Shown: positions 1-6,904, numbered from the stretch's first letter. The stretch is 17,879 nt of DNA from Lachnospiraceae bacterium (GCA_017477005.1 JAFUXY010000212.1:1-17879); one strand, 5' to 3'. Notes: generated by a model from the sequence alone, not told the origin. Program-made: numbers and translations.

Positions 1-512
1 ATTTTCTCCACCGAACGCCGGATCGTCTGCTTGGCCGTGCGGAACTCGCTGTTGCCGGACTTTTCTTCCTCAATGCATTTGATCAACGCCGAAAGCTTGT
101 CGGCCGCCTTCACCAGCCGGCGCATATAGGCCTCGTCCTCGCCCTCTGCGCTCTTAAACACCTCTTCAAATGCTTCCCGCAGATCCAAAGGCAGCTCGTT
201 CAATAGCTTGAATTCCGCAATCCGTTCCACCTCGCGGTAGGCATCGATCATCTCCGTATTATAATATTTCACCGGCGTAGGCAGGTCCCCGGTAATGATC
301 TCCGATGCGTCGTGATACAGCCCTACAAGCGCCGCCTTGTTTGCGTCCAAATGCCTCCCATAGCGCGCGTTTCCAATCACACAAAGAGCGTGCGCAAGCA
401 TCGCCACCTCCAGCGAATGCTCACTCAAAGTCTCACTCCTTGAATTTCGCATCAAAGCCCAGCGTTCGATATATTTCATCCTCGAAATTGTCGCAAAAAA
501 ATTGTATTCCAT
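1..512 (-). CDS. 5'-deoxynucleotidase, YfbR-type HD-domain protein (partial, C-terminus beyond window)
   Basis: This is an HD-superfamily nucleotidase. The family removes phosphate from dNMPs in the cytoplasm. Translating the minus strand from 512 gives MEYNFFATISRMKYIERW, followed by ALMRNSRSETLSEHSLEVA. This closely follows the N-terminus of E. coli YfbR, including the family Arg-Trp pair and the first metal His in SEHSLEVA. A second motif, LYHDASEI, supplies the paired His-Asp. About 170 residues are present against about 199 in the E. coli protein, so only the tail is missing past position 1. An in-frame ATG at 536 overlaps the upstream hydrolase stop (TAATG). I prefer 512 because it matches the family start and follows a purine-rich GGGAAAAGG. 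It is probably the last or a late gene of the operon running down from 2610. Confidence 0.88.
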   Translation of the reverse strand, partial: MEYNFFATISRMKYIERWALMRNSRSETLSEHSLEVAMLAHALCVIGNARYGRHLDANKAALVGLYHDASEIITGDLPTPVKYYNTEMIDAYREVERIAEFKLLNELPLDLREAFEEVFKSAEGEDEAYMRRLVKAADKLSALIKCIEEEKSGNSEFRTAKQTIRRSVEK

Positions 513-535
513 CCTTTTCCCGTCCCGCCCTTTCA

Positions 536-1303
536 TTACCTTGAGAAGAGCCATTCCTTGATCTCGGTATTGGTTTCGTCCGAAACAGCCACCCAGGAGC
601 AATGCGGATGCACCCCATAGTGTTCCTTCATATACCCCGCTGGAAATTCCGTATAATGCAGATCCCTAGCCCCCTCCTTCAAAGCCAGATACAAGTCCTT
701 CGACCCCAAATGGCTCAGATCGGAAGAATATTTGTCGCGGTAGGTCGCTTTCACAATCTCATCGTCCAAAGCGTGAACCATCCACAGCGGCACCCGCTGC
801 AAATGCTCAATCCCTTCCCTGGAGGTAGCCCCGCATATGGAAATCGCTCCGGCAAAAAATCCCGGATACTCCTTCAGCATACGAAGCGTCCCCACCCCTC
901 CGGCGCTATACCCATAGATGTAGATCCGTCTTCGATCAATGTTCGGAAAGCTCGCTGTCATATACTCGATCAGCCCCATCAATCCACGGGAAACAGCCGG
1001 TATGGACCAATGCATCGACCTTCCATACTGCGGCGCCAGAATAAAACAGGGATGGCTCCTCTGCCATCCCTCTCTTGCAAACATAGTACCGATATCATGC
1101 ATCGAAAGCGGCAGACGATTTTCATTTCCCACCGCGTCTGCTCCATGAAGATACACCACCAACGGAACAATCCCCTGCGCCCCAGGTGCAAACCAACGAT
1201 AAGGAATGCTCACTTCGGCATTTTGAAATATCGCCTCATCAAACTGGCGGCACAATCCTTCGTTCTCTTCACCAGGAACATCCCAGTCATCAGGAAGTAT
1301 CAT
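536..1303 (-). CDS. Alpha/beta-hydrolase, PHB-depolymerase/esterase-like (cytoplasmic)
   Basis: This 255-residue serine hydrolase has an alpha/beta fold. The oxyanion-side motif is VVYLHGAD (about 49-56). The nucleophile elbow is GYSAGG with Ser133. Candidate acid Asp180/181 lies in HALDDE, and candidate His232/234 in VHPHCSW. No signal peptide is visible, so it probably acts in the cytoplasm. The family covers esterases and predicted peptidases acting on acyl or feruloyl esters, and the substrate cannot be read from the sequence. The start at 1303 is supported by AAGGAGAG six or so bases upstream. It lies 41 bases after the FN3-like gene and its stop overlaps an ATG of the YfbR gene. It has the same general fold as the exported esterase at 10844 but lacks that protein's N-terminal region. 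Confidence 0.8.
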   Translation of the reverse strand: MILPDDWDVPGEENEGLCRQFDEAIFQNAEVSIPYRWFAPGAQGIVPLVVYLHGADAVGNENRLPLSMHDIGTMFAREGWQRSHPCFILAPQYGRSMHWSIPAVSRGLMGLIEYMTASFPNIDRRRIYIYGYSAGGVGTLRMLKEYPGFFAGAISICGATSREGIEHLQRVPLWMVHALDDEIVKATYRDKYSSDLSHLGSKDLYLALKEGARDLHYTEFPAGYMKEHYGVHPHCSWVAVSDETNTEIKEWLFSR

Positions 1304-1344
1304 AGCTCTCTCCTTTCGGCCCTTTCCCGGCCTGACGGTGTACC

Positions 1345-1959
1345 CTACTTGTTCTTTCCATTGCCCTTCTTTTTCTTCTTGTTTTCTGGCGCGGCAACCT
1401 CACCGGCTGGATTGTCCTTCGTATCCCTCCCGAGCTCATGAAGCGTCGTCCCGCTCGGCGTGCCATCGTCCGACCTCGGCCAAACGATGACCTGAAGTTC
1501 CTTCGTCCACTTGGAAGGATAATCCTTGCCATTCACCGTTTTGAACGTACGAACCTTCACCTTGTATTTCGAATCGGGTTTTGCGCCCACAAACCGTCGA
1601 AACAGATCATGCGTCGTAATCGCCCGGTAATTCGTCACCTGATCGGAGTCCGCTTTTCGCACCCGAATATCATACCCTGTAATCTCGCTCTTGTTTTTGG
1701 CAACGACGATGAATACGCCCTCCTTCTTGCTGTACACCCGAAAGGCCGTGGGTTTTCGAACGGCAATCACGATCTTGTCCGTCATATCCTCTTCTTCCTC
1801 ATCGGAGGAATCTTCCGGCTCCTGAGGCAAATCATAAGAAGAATTGTCGTCCGTCGTCAAATCCCCGGCAAACGCCACCAAAGAAGACGCAAAAAATCCC
1901 ATTCCCAGACACAGCGCAAAAATCCATATTCTGCTCCAAAAAATCCCTTTTCTCATCAT
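1345..1959 (-). CDS. Secreted protein with a fibronectin type III-like domain
   Basis: This 204-residue protein has no enzymatic motif. It has a basic N-terminus, a hydrophobic segment (about 11-30) and an AFA/GD signal-peptidase-like site near residue 31. A short acidic linker follows (about 35-58, with a run of Glu). A single beta-rich segment (about 69-160) has the FN3-type pattern YKVKVRTFKTVNGKDYPSKW seen in clostridial surface proteins. The C-terminal tail ends in a Lys/Gly/Asn-rich stretch (193-204) that could bind anionic wall polymers. There are two adjacent ATGs (1959 and 1956) with only weak ribosome-binding sequence, so the exact start is open. It sits 17 bases after the Nudix gene and so is probably cotranscribed with it. 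An extracellular FN3 protein among nucleotide-metabolism genes is unexpected. Confidence 0.72.
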   Translation of the reverse strand: MMRKGIFWSRIWIFALCLGMGFFASSLVAFAGDLTTDDNSSYDLPQEPEDSSDEEEEDMTDKIVIAVRKPTAFRVYSKKEGVFIVVAKNKSEITGYDIRVRKADSDQVTNYRAITTHDLFRRFVGAKPDSKYKVKVRTFKTVNGKDYPSKWTKELQVIVWPRSDDGTPSGTTLHELGRDTKDNPAGEVAAPENKKKKKGNGKNK

Positions 1960-1976
1960 CCGTCATTCCACTGTAT

Positions 1977-2525
1977 TCAAAGAGCCCAACTCGTAGAAAA
2001 TGAACGGTAGGCCGTAACACCTGCAACCGTCTTTGCGTCCTGCAGCTTCCCGGAATAGATCATCTCAAGCAGCACCTCTACGTCCCACTCCTTGATCTCT
2101 ATGTCCTCGGCCTCGTCCAAGGACTGCTCCGAAACCCGATAGCAATCACTGGCCAGATAAATCTCGATCTTCTCATTGCAATAACCGGGAGTCGTCTGCA
2201 GGGTCATCAAATGCGTGAATTCATTGCTGTCATAACCAGTCTCCTCCAACAGCTCACGCTTCGCCGTCGCCTCAAAATCCTCTTCCGGAGACCGCCCCCC
2301 TGCCGGTAATTCCCAGGTATACCGCTTCAGGGAAGGGCGATACTGCTTCACCAGCAGCAGCTTGTCCTTCTCAACAACCGGCACTACCGCCGCCGCTCCG
2401 GTGCGATGTTCCACATAGTCCCAGGTTTCAAAGCCTCCCCCCGGCAAAACCACCACGTCCTTGTAAACATCGATCACCGTACCCGCGTACATCAAATCCC
2501 GTTTCTTTACCTTTACATGTCCCAT
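1977..2525 (-). CDS. Nudix hydrolase, ADP-ribose pyrophosphatase family
   Basis: This 182-residue cytoplasmic Nudix enzyme carries a complete Nudix box, in order Gly, five residues, Glu, seven residues, then RELLEETGY. The preceding LLVKQYRPSLKRYTWELPAG is typical of the ADP-ribose pyrophosphatase subgroup (B. subtilis YqkG/NudF type), which splits ADP-ribose into AMP and ribose 5-phosphate. I take MGHVKVKKRD at 2525 as the start. GGCGGAGGG lies just upstream, and the longer frame back to 2576 would start at about the predicted transcription start and run through a hairpin and the ribosome binding site. It is first in the operon, with a good promoter at 2582-2610. The exact substrate within the subgroup is inferred. 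Confidence 0.88.
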   Translation of the reverse strand: MGHVKVKKRDLMYAGTVIDVYKDVVVLPGGGFETWDYVEHRTGAAAVVPVVEKDKLLLVKQYRPSLKRYTWELPAGGRSPEEDFEATAKRELLEETGYDSNEFTHLMTLQTTPGYCNEKIEIYLASDCYRVSEQSLDEAEDIEIKEWDVEVLLEMIYSGKLQDAKTVAGVTAYRSFSTSWAL

Positions 2526-2555
2526 AACCCTCCGCCTTTCCGAAATATGTATAGT

Positions 2556-2573
2556 GAAGGCAATTTCGCCTTC
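2556..2573 (-). other. 5'-leader hairpin of the Nudix operon
   Basis: GAAGGC and GCCTTC form a perfect 6-bp inverted repeat around a 6-base loop. It falls at the very 5' end of the transcript predicted from the promoter at 2582-2610 and about 30 bases before the start codon. It may stabilise the mRNA or mark a binding site. No function is demonstrated. Confidence 0.45.
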
Positions 2574-2581
2574 CATATTTC

Positions 2582-2610
2582 ATTGTAGCTATTCTATACA
2601 TTACCGTCAA
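2582..2610 (-). promoter_or_regulatory. Sigma-A promoter of the Nudix-FN3-hydrolase-yfbR operon
   Basis: On the minus strand TTGACG (2605-2610), a 17-base spacer and TACAAT (2582-2587) match the housekeeping consensus well. The start point would be near 2575, giving a leader of about 50 bases. Confidence 0.7.
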
Positions 2611-2670
2611 GCATAACCGGGCTTTTCAACCACAATAAAATTCTCTGCACAAGCGCTTTCCTATAATACA

Positions 2671-2699
2671 AAAACCACACCCCGCAACCGGGATGTGGT
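2671..2699 (-). terminator. Rho-independent terminator of rny
   Basis: A stem pairs 2674-2684 with 2689-2699 (ACCACACCCCG against CGGGATGTGGT, one mismatch) around a 4-base loop. On the minus strand it is followed by a T run. It lies 10 bases after the rny stop. Confidence 0.85.
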
Positions 2700-2709
2700 A
2701 ATGAATCAA

Positions 2710-4257
2710 CTACTTGGCATACTCTGTCACGCGGGATTCCCGGATCACATTGACCTTGATCTGCCCCGGATATTTCATCTCGTCCTGAATCCGTTTTGAA
2801 ATATCTCTCGCCAAGATCACCATTTGGTCGTCGCTGATCTTTTCCGGAATCACCATGACGCGAACCTCTCTGCCTGCCTGCACTGCGAAGGATTTCTCAA
2901 CTCCTTCAAAATCATTGGTAATTTCTTCTAATTGATTGATACGGTTGGTATATGTGTCTAAAGTCTCTCTTCTGGCGCCTGGTCTGGCCGCGCTGATCGT
3001 GTCTGCCGCCTGAATCAATACCGCAATCAAGGATTCCGCTTCCACATCCCCGTGGTGCGCGGCAACGGCATTGATAATCAACGGCGATTCCTTGTATTTC
3101 TTGCACAGCTCTACGCCAAGCTGTACATGCGATCCTTCTTGTTCATGATCGACGGCCTTTCCAATATCATGCAGCAAACCAGCTCGCTTTGCGGTACGCA
3201 CGTCCAAGCCCACTTCCGCCGCCAGCAAACCGGCTAAATTCGCCACCTCTATCGAGTGCTTCAATGCATTCTGTCCGAAACTCGTCCTGTATTTCATCCT
3301 GCCCAAAAGCTTGACAAGCTCTGGATGGATGCCATGCACGCCTACATCGAGTGTCGCTGCTTCGCCCTCTTCCCGTATGGTCGTCTCCACCTCTCGTTTG
3401 GCTTTCTCGACCATTTCCTCTATGCGGGCCGGATGGATACGCCCATCCACGATCAGTTTTTCGAGCGCGATACGGGCGATTTCCCGTCTAACCGGATCAA
3501 ATGCAGAAAGAACAACTGCTTCCGGCGTATCGTCGATGATCAACTCTACTCCGGTCATCGTCTCGAGAGTACGGATATTTCGCCCTTCCCGTCCAATGAT
3601 ACGTCCCTTCATATCGTCTCCAGGGAGCTGTACCACCGAAATCGTGGACTCCGCCACATGATCTGCCGCACATTTCTGAATTGCGTTCACGACAATGTCC
3701 TTGGACTTTTTGTTGACCTCGTCGCGTACTTGGGCAAGGGACTCCTTGATGAGCCTCGCCGCATCCATTTTCACATCTTCCTCAACCGTATGTAAAAGAA
3801 ATTCCTTTGCCTGTTCGCAGGTCAGCCCGGAGATTCTCTCGAGCTCTTGTAGCCTTTGCTCGTTCAGTTTGTCAATCTCTGCCTGCTGCTTGTCAAGCTG
3901 TTCTTCGCGTACATTCAGAGCGGTTTCTTTCTTCTCCACATTCTCCATCTTTCGGTCGATATTCTCTTCCTTTTTCTGAATGCGGTGCTCGCTCTTTTGC
4001 ACTTCCGCCCGGCGTTCCTGGATCTCCTTGTCGAGCTCATTCTTCTGTCGAATGGACTCTTCCTTTGCGGCTAATTCCGCCTCCCTCTTGGTGGTCTCCG
4101 CCGTCTTGACCGCGTCGTCAATGATCTGACGTGCCCTCTCCTCCGCACTTCCGACCTTTTGGGATGCCACATTCTTGTGGTAATTATCCGCGAGTGTCCA
4201 GGTAACGAGAACAGCAACGACAACTGCAATCAAGACTGCAATGATCGTCATCTGCAC
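2710..4257 (-). CDS. rny: Ribonuclease Y (membrane-anchored endoribonuclease)
   Basis: RNase Y starts mRNA decay at the membrane in Firmicutes. The 515-residue product closely parallels B. subtilis RNase Y (520). It has an N-terminal transmembrane helix (about 3-21), a long charged coiled coil (about 35-195), and a KH domain with [10 protein letters not shown] (about 218-227). An HD domain follows, with LKHSIEVA and catalytic LLHDIGKA (His363-Asp364). The C-terminus ends VTEYAK, as in the B. subtilis protein. I choose a GTG start at 4257 because a perfect AGGAGG (4265-4270) sits 7 bases upstream. An ATG at 4290 would put that site inside the gene, and the internal ATG at 4251 would be 13 bases from it. 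It has its own promoter (4309-4337) and terminator (2671-2699), so it is a monocistronic unit. Confidence 0.97.
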   Translation of the reverse strand: MQMTIIAVLIAVVVAVLVTWTLADNYHKNVASQKVGSAEERARQIIDDAVKTAETTKREAELAAKEESIRQKNELDKEIQERRAEVQKSEHRIQKKEENIDRKMENVEKKETALNVREEQLDKQQAEIDKLNEQRLQELERISGLTCEQAKEFLLHTVEEDVKMDAARLIKESLAQVRDEVNKKSKDIVVNAIQKCAADHVAESTISVVQLPGDDMKGRIIGREGRNIRTLETMTGVELIIDDTPEAVVLSAFDPVRREIARIALEKLIVDGRIHPARIEEMVEKAKREVETTIREEGEAATLDVGVHGIHPELVKLLGRMKYRTSFGQNALKHSIEVANLAGLLAAEVGLDVRTAKRAGLLHDIGKAVDHEQEGSHVQLGVELCKKYKESPLIINAVAAHHGDVEAESLIAVLIQAADTISAARPGARRETLDTYTNRINQLEEITNDFEGVEKSFAVQAGREVRVMVIPEKISDDQMVILARDISKRIQDEMKYPGQIKVNVIRESRVTEYAK

Positions 4258-4308
4258 AAGTCTACCTCCTATTCTATTGTCACCGTACAAAGAAATCTAC
4301 GAAAATTA

Positions 4309-4337
4309 ATTTTACTCGTTTCAGTTTGTAATGTCAA
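4309..4337 (-). promoter_or_regulatory. Sigma-A promoter of rny
   Basis: On the minus strand a perfect TTGACA (4332-4337), a 17-base spacer and TAAAAT (4309-4314) are present. The start point would be near 4302, about 45 bases before the GTG start. Confidence 0.78.
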
Positions 4338-4377
4338 GCACTGCAAAAAGGATTCTATCGCAAGGCGAGCTCTCTTA

Positions 4378-5184
4378 TTACTCCTTCCACGCCTTTTCCA
4401 TCTCGTTCCTCAATATCGCCAACTGCTGTGCCATCATCTTGTCTTTGACGTTCAAGTTCATCAGCTCAGCCAAATATCCCTGACGTTTCACAATCTCCCG
4501 GCTCTTCGGGAAGACCAGCTCAAAACCCATGCAGCATTGGCTAATCAGATTTTCAAAATCTGTCCGCGCATAACTCTTCGGCACACAGCGGTGCTGATAC
4601 ACGCAGTTCATAATGTCCTCACTCGCTGCAAGCATACCCCCATCCTTTGATCCCTCTACAATCCGAGCATTTCTCTCATCATAGGGCGGCTCTGTCAGGA
4701 CGCGCATAATATCACATTTATCGGAATCTCTCAGAAGCTCCGCATAAAACCGCTCTCCCTCATCGAGCGTTTCCGGCAGAGTCAGTTTATTATGCATTCT
4801 TATTGCAACCTCTGCCATAGGCCGCATTTCATCCCAGCCGTCATAATCAATGCCATCTGGATCATTCCATTCTTCTGGGTCAATAAACGAAGTGATGAGG
4901 CCATCATTGAACAGGATATTTGCCCCAAGCTCTGCATGATCCAGGGATTCGGCGTCCTTGAACGTTCCAAAACGGGTATATTGCTCGAACCTGCCGATAT
5001 CATGAAGCATCCCAAGCAGCCAGCAGAATCCCACATTATACTCGCCCAATCCAACGCTCTTTGCGATCTGTTCTGCGATGGCGGCCACCCTATAAGTATG
5101 GTCAATCTTCAACCGGATATTCACATTGGATATATCGTAGTGGTCAGTATATGCCTTAAATGCTTTTAGTACTCTTTTTTTCAT
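4378..5184 (-). CDS. HD-domain phosphohydrolase of unknown substrate
   Basis: This is a 268-residue cytoplasmic HD-superfamily protein, with no transmembrane segment. The metal-binding signature is visible as DHTYRVA (first His, about residue 29), GMLHDIGRFEQ (His-Asp pair, about 61-62), a following LDHAELG His and a later DSDKCDI Asp. The superfamily hydrolyses phosphate esters of nucleotides or cyclic dinucleotides. No partner domain narrows the choice. Two ATGs are adjacent (5187 and 5184). GATAGGA lies right against the first, so the second is better spaced. It follows the broken DUF975 gene by about 45 bases and could be cotranscribed with it. No clear terminator was found after it. Confidence 0.82.
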   Translation of the reverse strand: MKKRVLKAFKAYTDHYDISNVNIRLKIDHTYRVAAIAEQIAKSVGLGEYNVGFCWLLGMLHDIGRFEQYTRFGTFKDAESLDHAELGANILFNDGLITSFIDPEEWNDPDGIDYDGWDEMRPMAEVAIRMHNKLTLPETLDEGERFYAELLRDSDKCDIMRVLTEPPYDERNARIVEGSKDGGMLAASEDIMNCVYQHRCVPKSYARTDFENLISQCCMGFELVFPKSREIVKRQGYLAELMNLNVKDKMMAQQLAILRNEMEKAWKE

Positions 5185-5231
5185 CATTCCTATCGCAATT
5201 CATAAAAAGATATCACAAACCCTTTTTCGAT

Positions 5232-5715
5232 TTACGCCTCCAAAAGATTCAAATAGAACACTGCCCTTGCGCTCTCATGGTAGGGATTCGTCCAGAAGAT
5301 ATTCACAAGATTTCCTGTAATAACTCCAAGCAGAAACCACCCGATAAAGGACAAATCCATGACAAACGCCTCCCATTTGTGTCCCCTCATCAATTCCCTG
5401 GACCTTGCAATGATCTCCGTTGCAGAAAGCTCCGGATTGTCCTTGATGAGATATGGCACAAGCATATAGGAATAAGCCTTCACGATACCGGGTACAACCA
5501 AGAGCATCGTCCACAGGAAAAGGAAAACATCTCTCAGAAGCAGCGTGACAAAAGTATGACCATATTCTCCAAATCCCTCTATGATAACACCTGCGCCAAC
5601 ATTTTGGTCAATCGCGTTCTTTCTGAAAAAGCGATATCCTCCCACCTTCAGCGGATTAAAAAGAAAAATTTTGAGTAATAATGATACTACTATGCTTTAT
5701 CGCCTTGATATCCAT
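5232..5715 (-). pseudogene. DUF975 family membrane protein with deleted N-terminal half
   Basis: A strong ribosome binding site (GAGGAGG, 5722-5728) precedes ATG at 5715. From there MDIKAIKHSS reads like the usual start of DUF975 proteins, but that frame stops after 19 codons. The rest of the family sequence resumes in the next frame at FNPLKVGGYRFF. It continues for about 140 residues through conserved DUF975 features: FLWTMLLVVPGIVKAYSYML (a membrane segment), SRELMRGHKWEAF, and MDLSFIGWFLL (a second membrane segment). Family members usually exceed 200 residues, so I infer an internal deletion of several tens of codons plus a frame change. A 137-codon open frame can be read from GTG at 5645, but it lacks a ribosome binding site. 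The function of DUF975 is unknown. Confidence 0.75.
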
Positions 5716-5748
5716 TTTCTTCCTCCTCAATAAAGATCATAATGCTAA

Positions 5749-6441
5749 TCATTCATCGCATAACAAAGTACTAAAACCAAGATCATACTCTACGATACTT
5801 TTTCCATGCATTTCTGTTCTCTTGCCCCTAACTTTCCCGGAAAGTACTTCCTCCGCTCCATCATGCAACCTTTGTATTGTGCCAGTAGCTATTGGAAAAT
5901 CTGCATGTGACGGCCATATCTCATCGAAACGATCCTTGTATTTTTCAAGATGCTCCAAGCTACGGATGTAATCGTTCATATTCCGATGGTCGCCGAACAT
6001 AAATATTCTGCCATGCACCTGTATCGGGTCGCCGCTGATCAGTACCCTGCCTGCGACATCCAAAAGGGCAATGCTCCCCGGTGTATGCCCTGGAAGATGG
6101 ATAACTTCCAACTCCCGCTCTCCCAGATCGATACAATCCCCTTCTTCTATCGGGATAATCGCACCCGGTTTTCCCCATCTCCGATATATCGGCTCCTCGG
6201 CCGGATGCATAAAAAACTCTTCAAACTGTTCATTGCTGCCGATATGGTCAGGATCGGCATGCGTGTTCAGAAGTGAAATCGGCAGGTCTGTTAGCCCCTC
6301 CGCAATTTTCCTGGCGTCCTTGACCCTCATCCCGGAGTCAATAAGCAGCGCTTTCTCTGTGCCAGTAAGCAGGAAGAACCTCACACCGGTATCCTCGATT
6401 CTCCACGAATTTTCATTTATTCGGATAATTTCATAGTCCAT
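5749..6441 (-). CDS. Metallo-beta-lactamase-fold hydrolase
   Basis: This 230-residue cytoplasmic MBL-fold enzyme resembles the glyoxalase II/hydroxyacylglutathione hydrolase-like group. Metal ligands are visible: THADPDHIGS (His61, Asp63, Asp65, His66), LPGHTPGS (His119), ISGDPI (Asp138) and WPSHAD (His179). The canonical motif is HxHxDH. Here the second His is Asp, so one metal site differs. The start at 6441 follows GGAGGGAGAAGGG; an in-frame ATG at 6489 lacks such a site. A possible promoter lies at 6529-6558 (TTGAAT, 18 bases, TAAGAT on minus). The gene is divergent from the small peptide gene at 6660. The substrate is not deducible. Confidence 0.83.
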   Translation of the reverse strand: MDYEIIRINENSWRIEDTGVRFFLLTGTEKALLIDSGMRVKDARKIAEGLTDLPISLLNTHADPDHIGSNEQFEEFFMHPAEEPIYRRWGKPGAIIPIEEGDCIDLGERELEVIHLPGHTPGSIALLDVAGRVLISGDPIQVHGRIFMFGDHRNMNDYIRSLEHLEKYKDRFDEIWPSHADFPIATGTIQRLHDGAEEVLSGKVRGKRTEMHGKSIVEYDLGFSTLLCDE

Positions 6442-6528
6442 CGCCCTTCTCCCTCCATCTGATAATCCGTTGGTTGGCATCTCTCGCATTTTTCGCTGTT
6501 GGCTCTAAATCACAAAATCTCACGATCA

Positions 6529-6558
6529 ATCTTACACCATTCCCCCTGCATAATTCAA
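6529..6558 (-). promoter_or_regulatory. Possible promoter of the MBL-fold gene
   Basis: On the minus strand TTGAAT (6553-6558), an 18-base spacer and TAAGAT (6529-6534) form a moderate sigma-A match about 90 bases before the ATG at 6441. Confidence 0.4.
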
Positions 6559-6585
6559 GCTTTTGCCCACCGCTATCCAAGCCTT

Positions 6586-6612
6586 TTGTTCCGTCTACAT
6601 TTCTGTTATAAT
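6586..6612 (+). promoter_or_regulatory. Extended -10 promoter of the small hydrophobic peptide gene
   Basis: TATAAT (6607-6612) is preceded by TGT, giving an extended -10. The -35 is poor: TTGTTC at 6586 is only 15 bases away. Transcription would start around 6617-6620, about 40 bases before the ATG at 6660. Confidence 0.65.
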
Positions 6613-6627
6613 GCTTTCCGTCGCCAT

Positions 6628-6651
6628 CTCCTATACGGGTGCGGAAAGGAG
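6628..6651 (+). promoter_or_regulatory. 5'-leader hairpin occluding the peptide's ribosome binding site
   Basis: CTCCT (6628-6632) can pair with AGGAG (6647-6651), the core of the ribosome binding site of the gene at 6660, over a 14-base loop. Built-in masking of the Shine-Dalgarno is common in type I toxin mRNAs. Confidence 0.45.
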
Positions 6652-6657
6652 GGTTGC

Positions 6658-6675
6658 GCATGTATGAGTTCCTCT
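6658..6675 (+). repeat. Direct repeat copy 1, spanning the toxin start codon
   Basis: GCATGTATGAGTTCCTCT includes the ATG and codons 2-6 of the peptide. It matches 6842-6858 except for one extra T (6665). This copy would be the target of the convergent RNA. Confidence 0.8.
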
Positions 6676-6770
6676 TGGCATTGACCACCTCCGTCCTGGG
6701 CGGCGTGATATCGCATTACGTCACCAAGTGGCTGGACGGAAAGATTGACGGCGACAGCCCCGGGGATTAA
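6660..6770 (+). CDS. Small hydrophobic peptide, putative Fst-like type I toxin (36 aa)
   Basis: A 36-codon frame follows a strong ribosome binding site (GGAAAGGAGGG, 6 bases away). The peptide has one hydrophobic segment (about residues 4-22, starting FLLALTTSVLGGVISHYV), then TKWLDGK and an acidic, Gly-rich tail. This layout (short membrane span, Trp-Leu-Asp at the boundary, charged end) resembles Fst/par-family toxins, which damage membrane function when overmade. The call rests mainly on context. The gene has its own extended -10 promoter, a shared bidirectional terminator, a convergent small RNA and a repeat that makes that RNA complementary to its start codon. Homology to Fst is not shown by alignment here. 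It could instead be an unrelated small membrane protein. Confidence 0.72.
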   Translation: MYEFLLALTTSVLGGVISHYVTKWLDGKIDGDSPGD

Positions 6771-6796
6771 GCCACCCCGGCGAAAAAACGGCATAG

Positions 6797-6829
6797 AAAA
6801 AGGCTGGGAATGCGACTCCCGGCCTTTTT
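6797..6829. terminator. Bidirectional terminator shared by peptide mRNA and antisense RNA
   Basis: A 13-bp stem (AAAAAGGCTGGGA at 6797-6809 against TCCCGGCCTTTTT at 6817-6829, one G-T pair) with a 7-base loop gives T runs on both strands. It ends the plus-strand peptide transcript and the minus-strand RNA from 6870. It probably also stops any read-through from the surface-protein gene at 6981. Confidence 0.9.
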
Positions 6830-6841
6830 CGATTCTGTTTT

Positions 6842-6858
6842 GCATGTAGAGTTCCTCT
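6842..6858 (+). repeat. Direct repeat copy 2, inside the antisense RNA gene
   Basis: GCATGTAGAGTTCCTCT repeats the start region of the peptide gene (6658-6675) 184 bases downstream in the same orientation. Because the minus strand is transcribed here, the RNA made is complementary to copy 1. Confidence 0.8.
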
Positions 6859-6876
6859 AAAACGTCTACGCAGCCT

Positions 6877-6904
6877 ATTATACCATCTTCAAGCAAAAAA
6901 TCAA
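6877..6904 (-). promoter_or_regulatory. Extended -10 promoter of the antisense RNA
   Basis: On the minus strand TTGATT (6899-6904), a 16-base spacer and a perfect TATAAT (6877-6882) preceded by TGG form a strong extended -10 promoter pointing at the bidirectional terminator. No coding sequence lies between. Confidence 0.75.

Larger units (their letters stand above)
6797..6870 (-). ncRNA. Putative RNA II-type antitoxin RNA, about 74 nt
   Basis: A minus-strand promoter (6877-6904) would start a transcript near 6870 that ends at the bidirectional terminator. Its 5' part can fold with GTAGA and TCTAC closing a loop that holds AGAGGAAC. A linker and the terminator hairpin follow. AGAGGAACTC plus TACATGC is complementary to the peptide mRNA over its start codon and codons 2-6: 17 pairs with one bulged U. 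The terminator segments of the two RNAs are also complementary. Size and layout match RNA II of the Enterococcus par locus. The transcript is predicted, not observed. Confidence 0.72.

Noticed and set aside
602..1441. 279-codon plus-strand frame opposite the hydrolase gene
   Set aside because: It is antisense to a clear alpha/beta hydrolase with catalytic motifs and shows no domain, so it is a shadow frame.
3256..4109. Several long plus-strand frames opposite rny
   Set aside because: They mirror the coiled-coil and KH coding sequence of RNase Y, and no plausible protein is visible.
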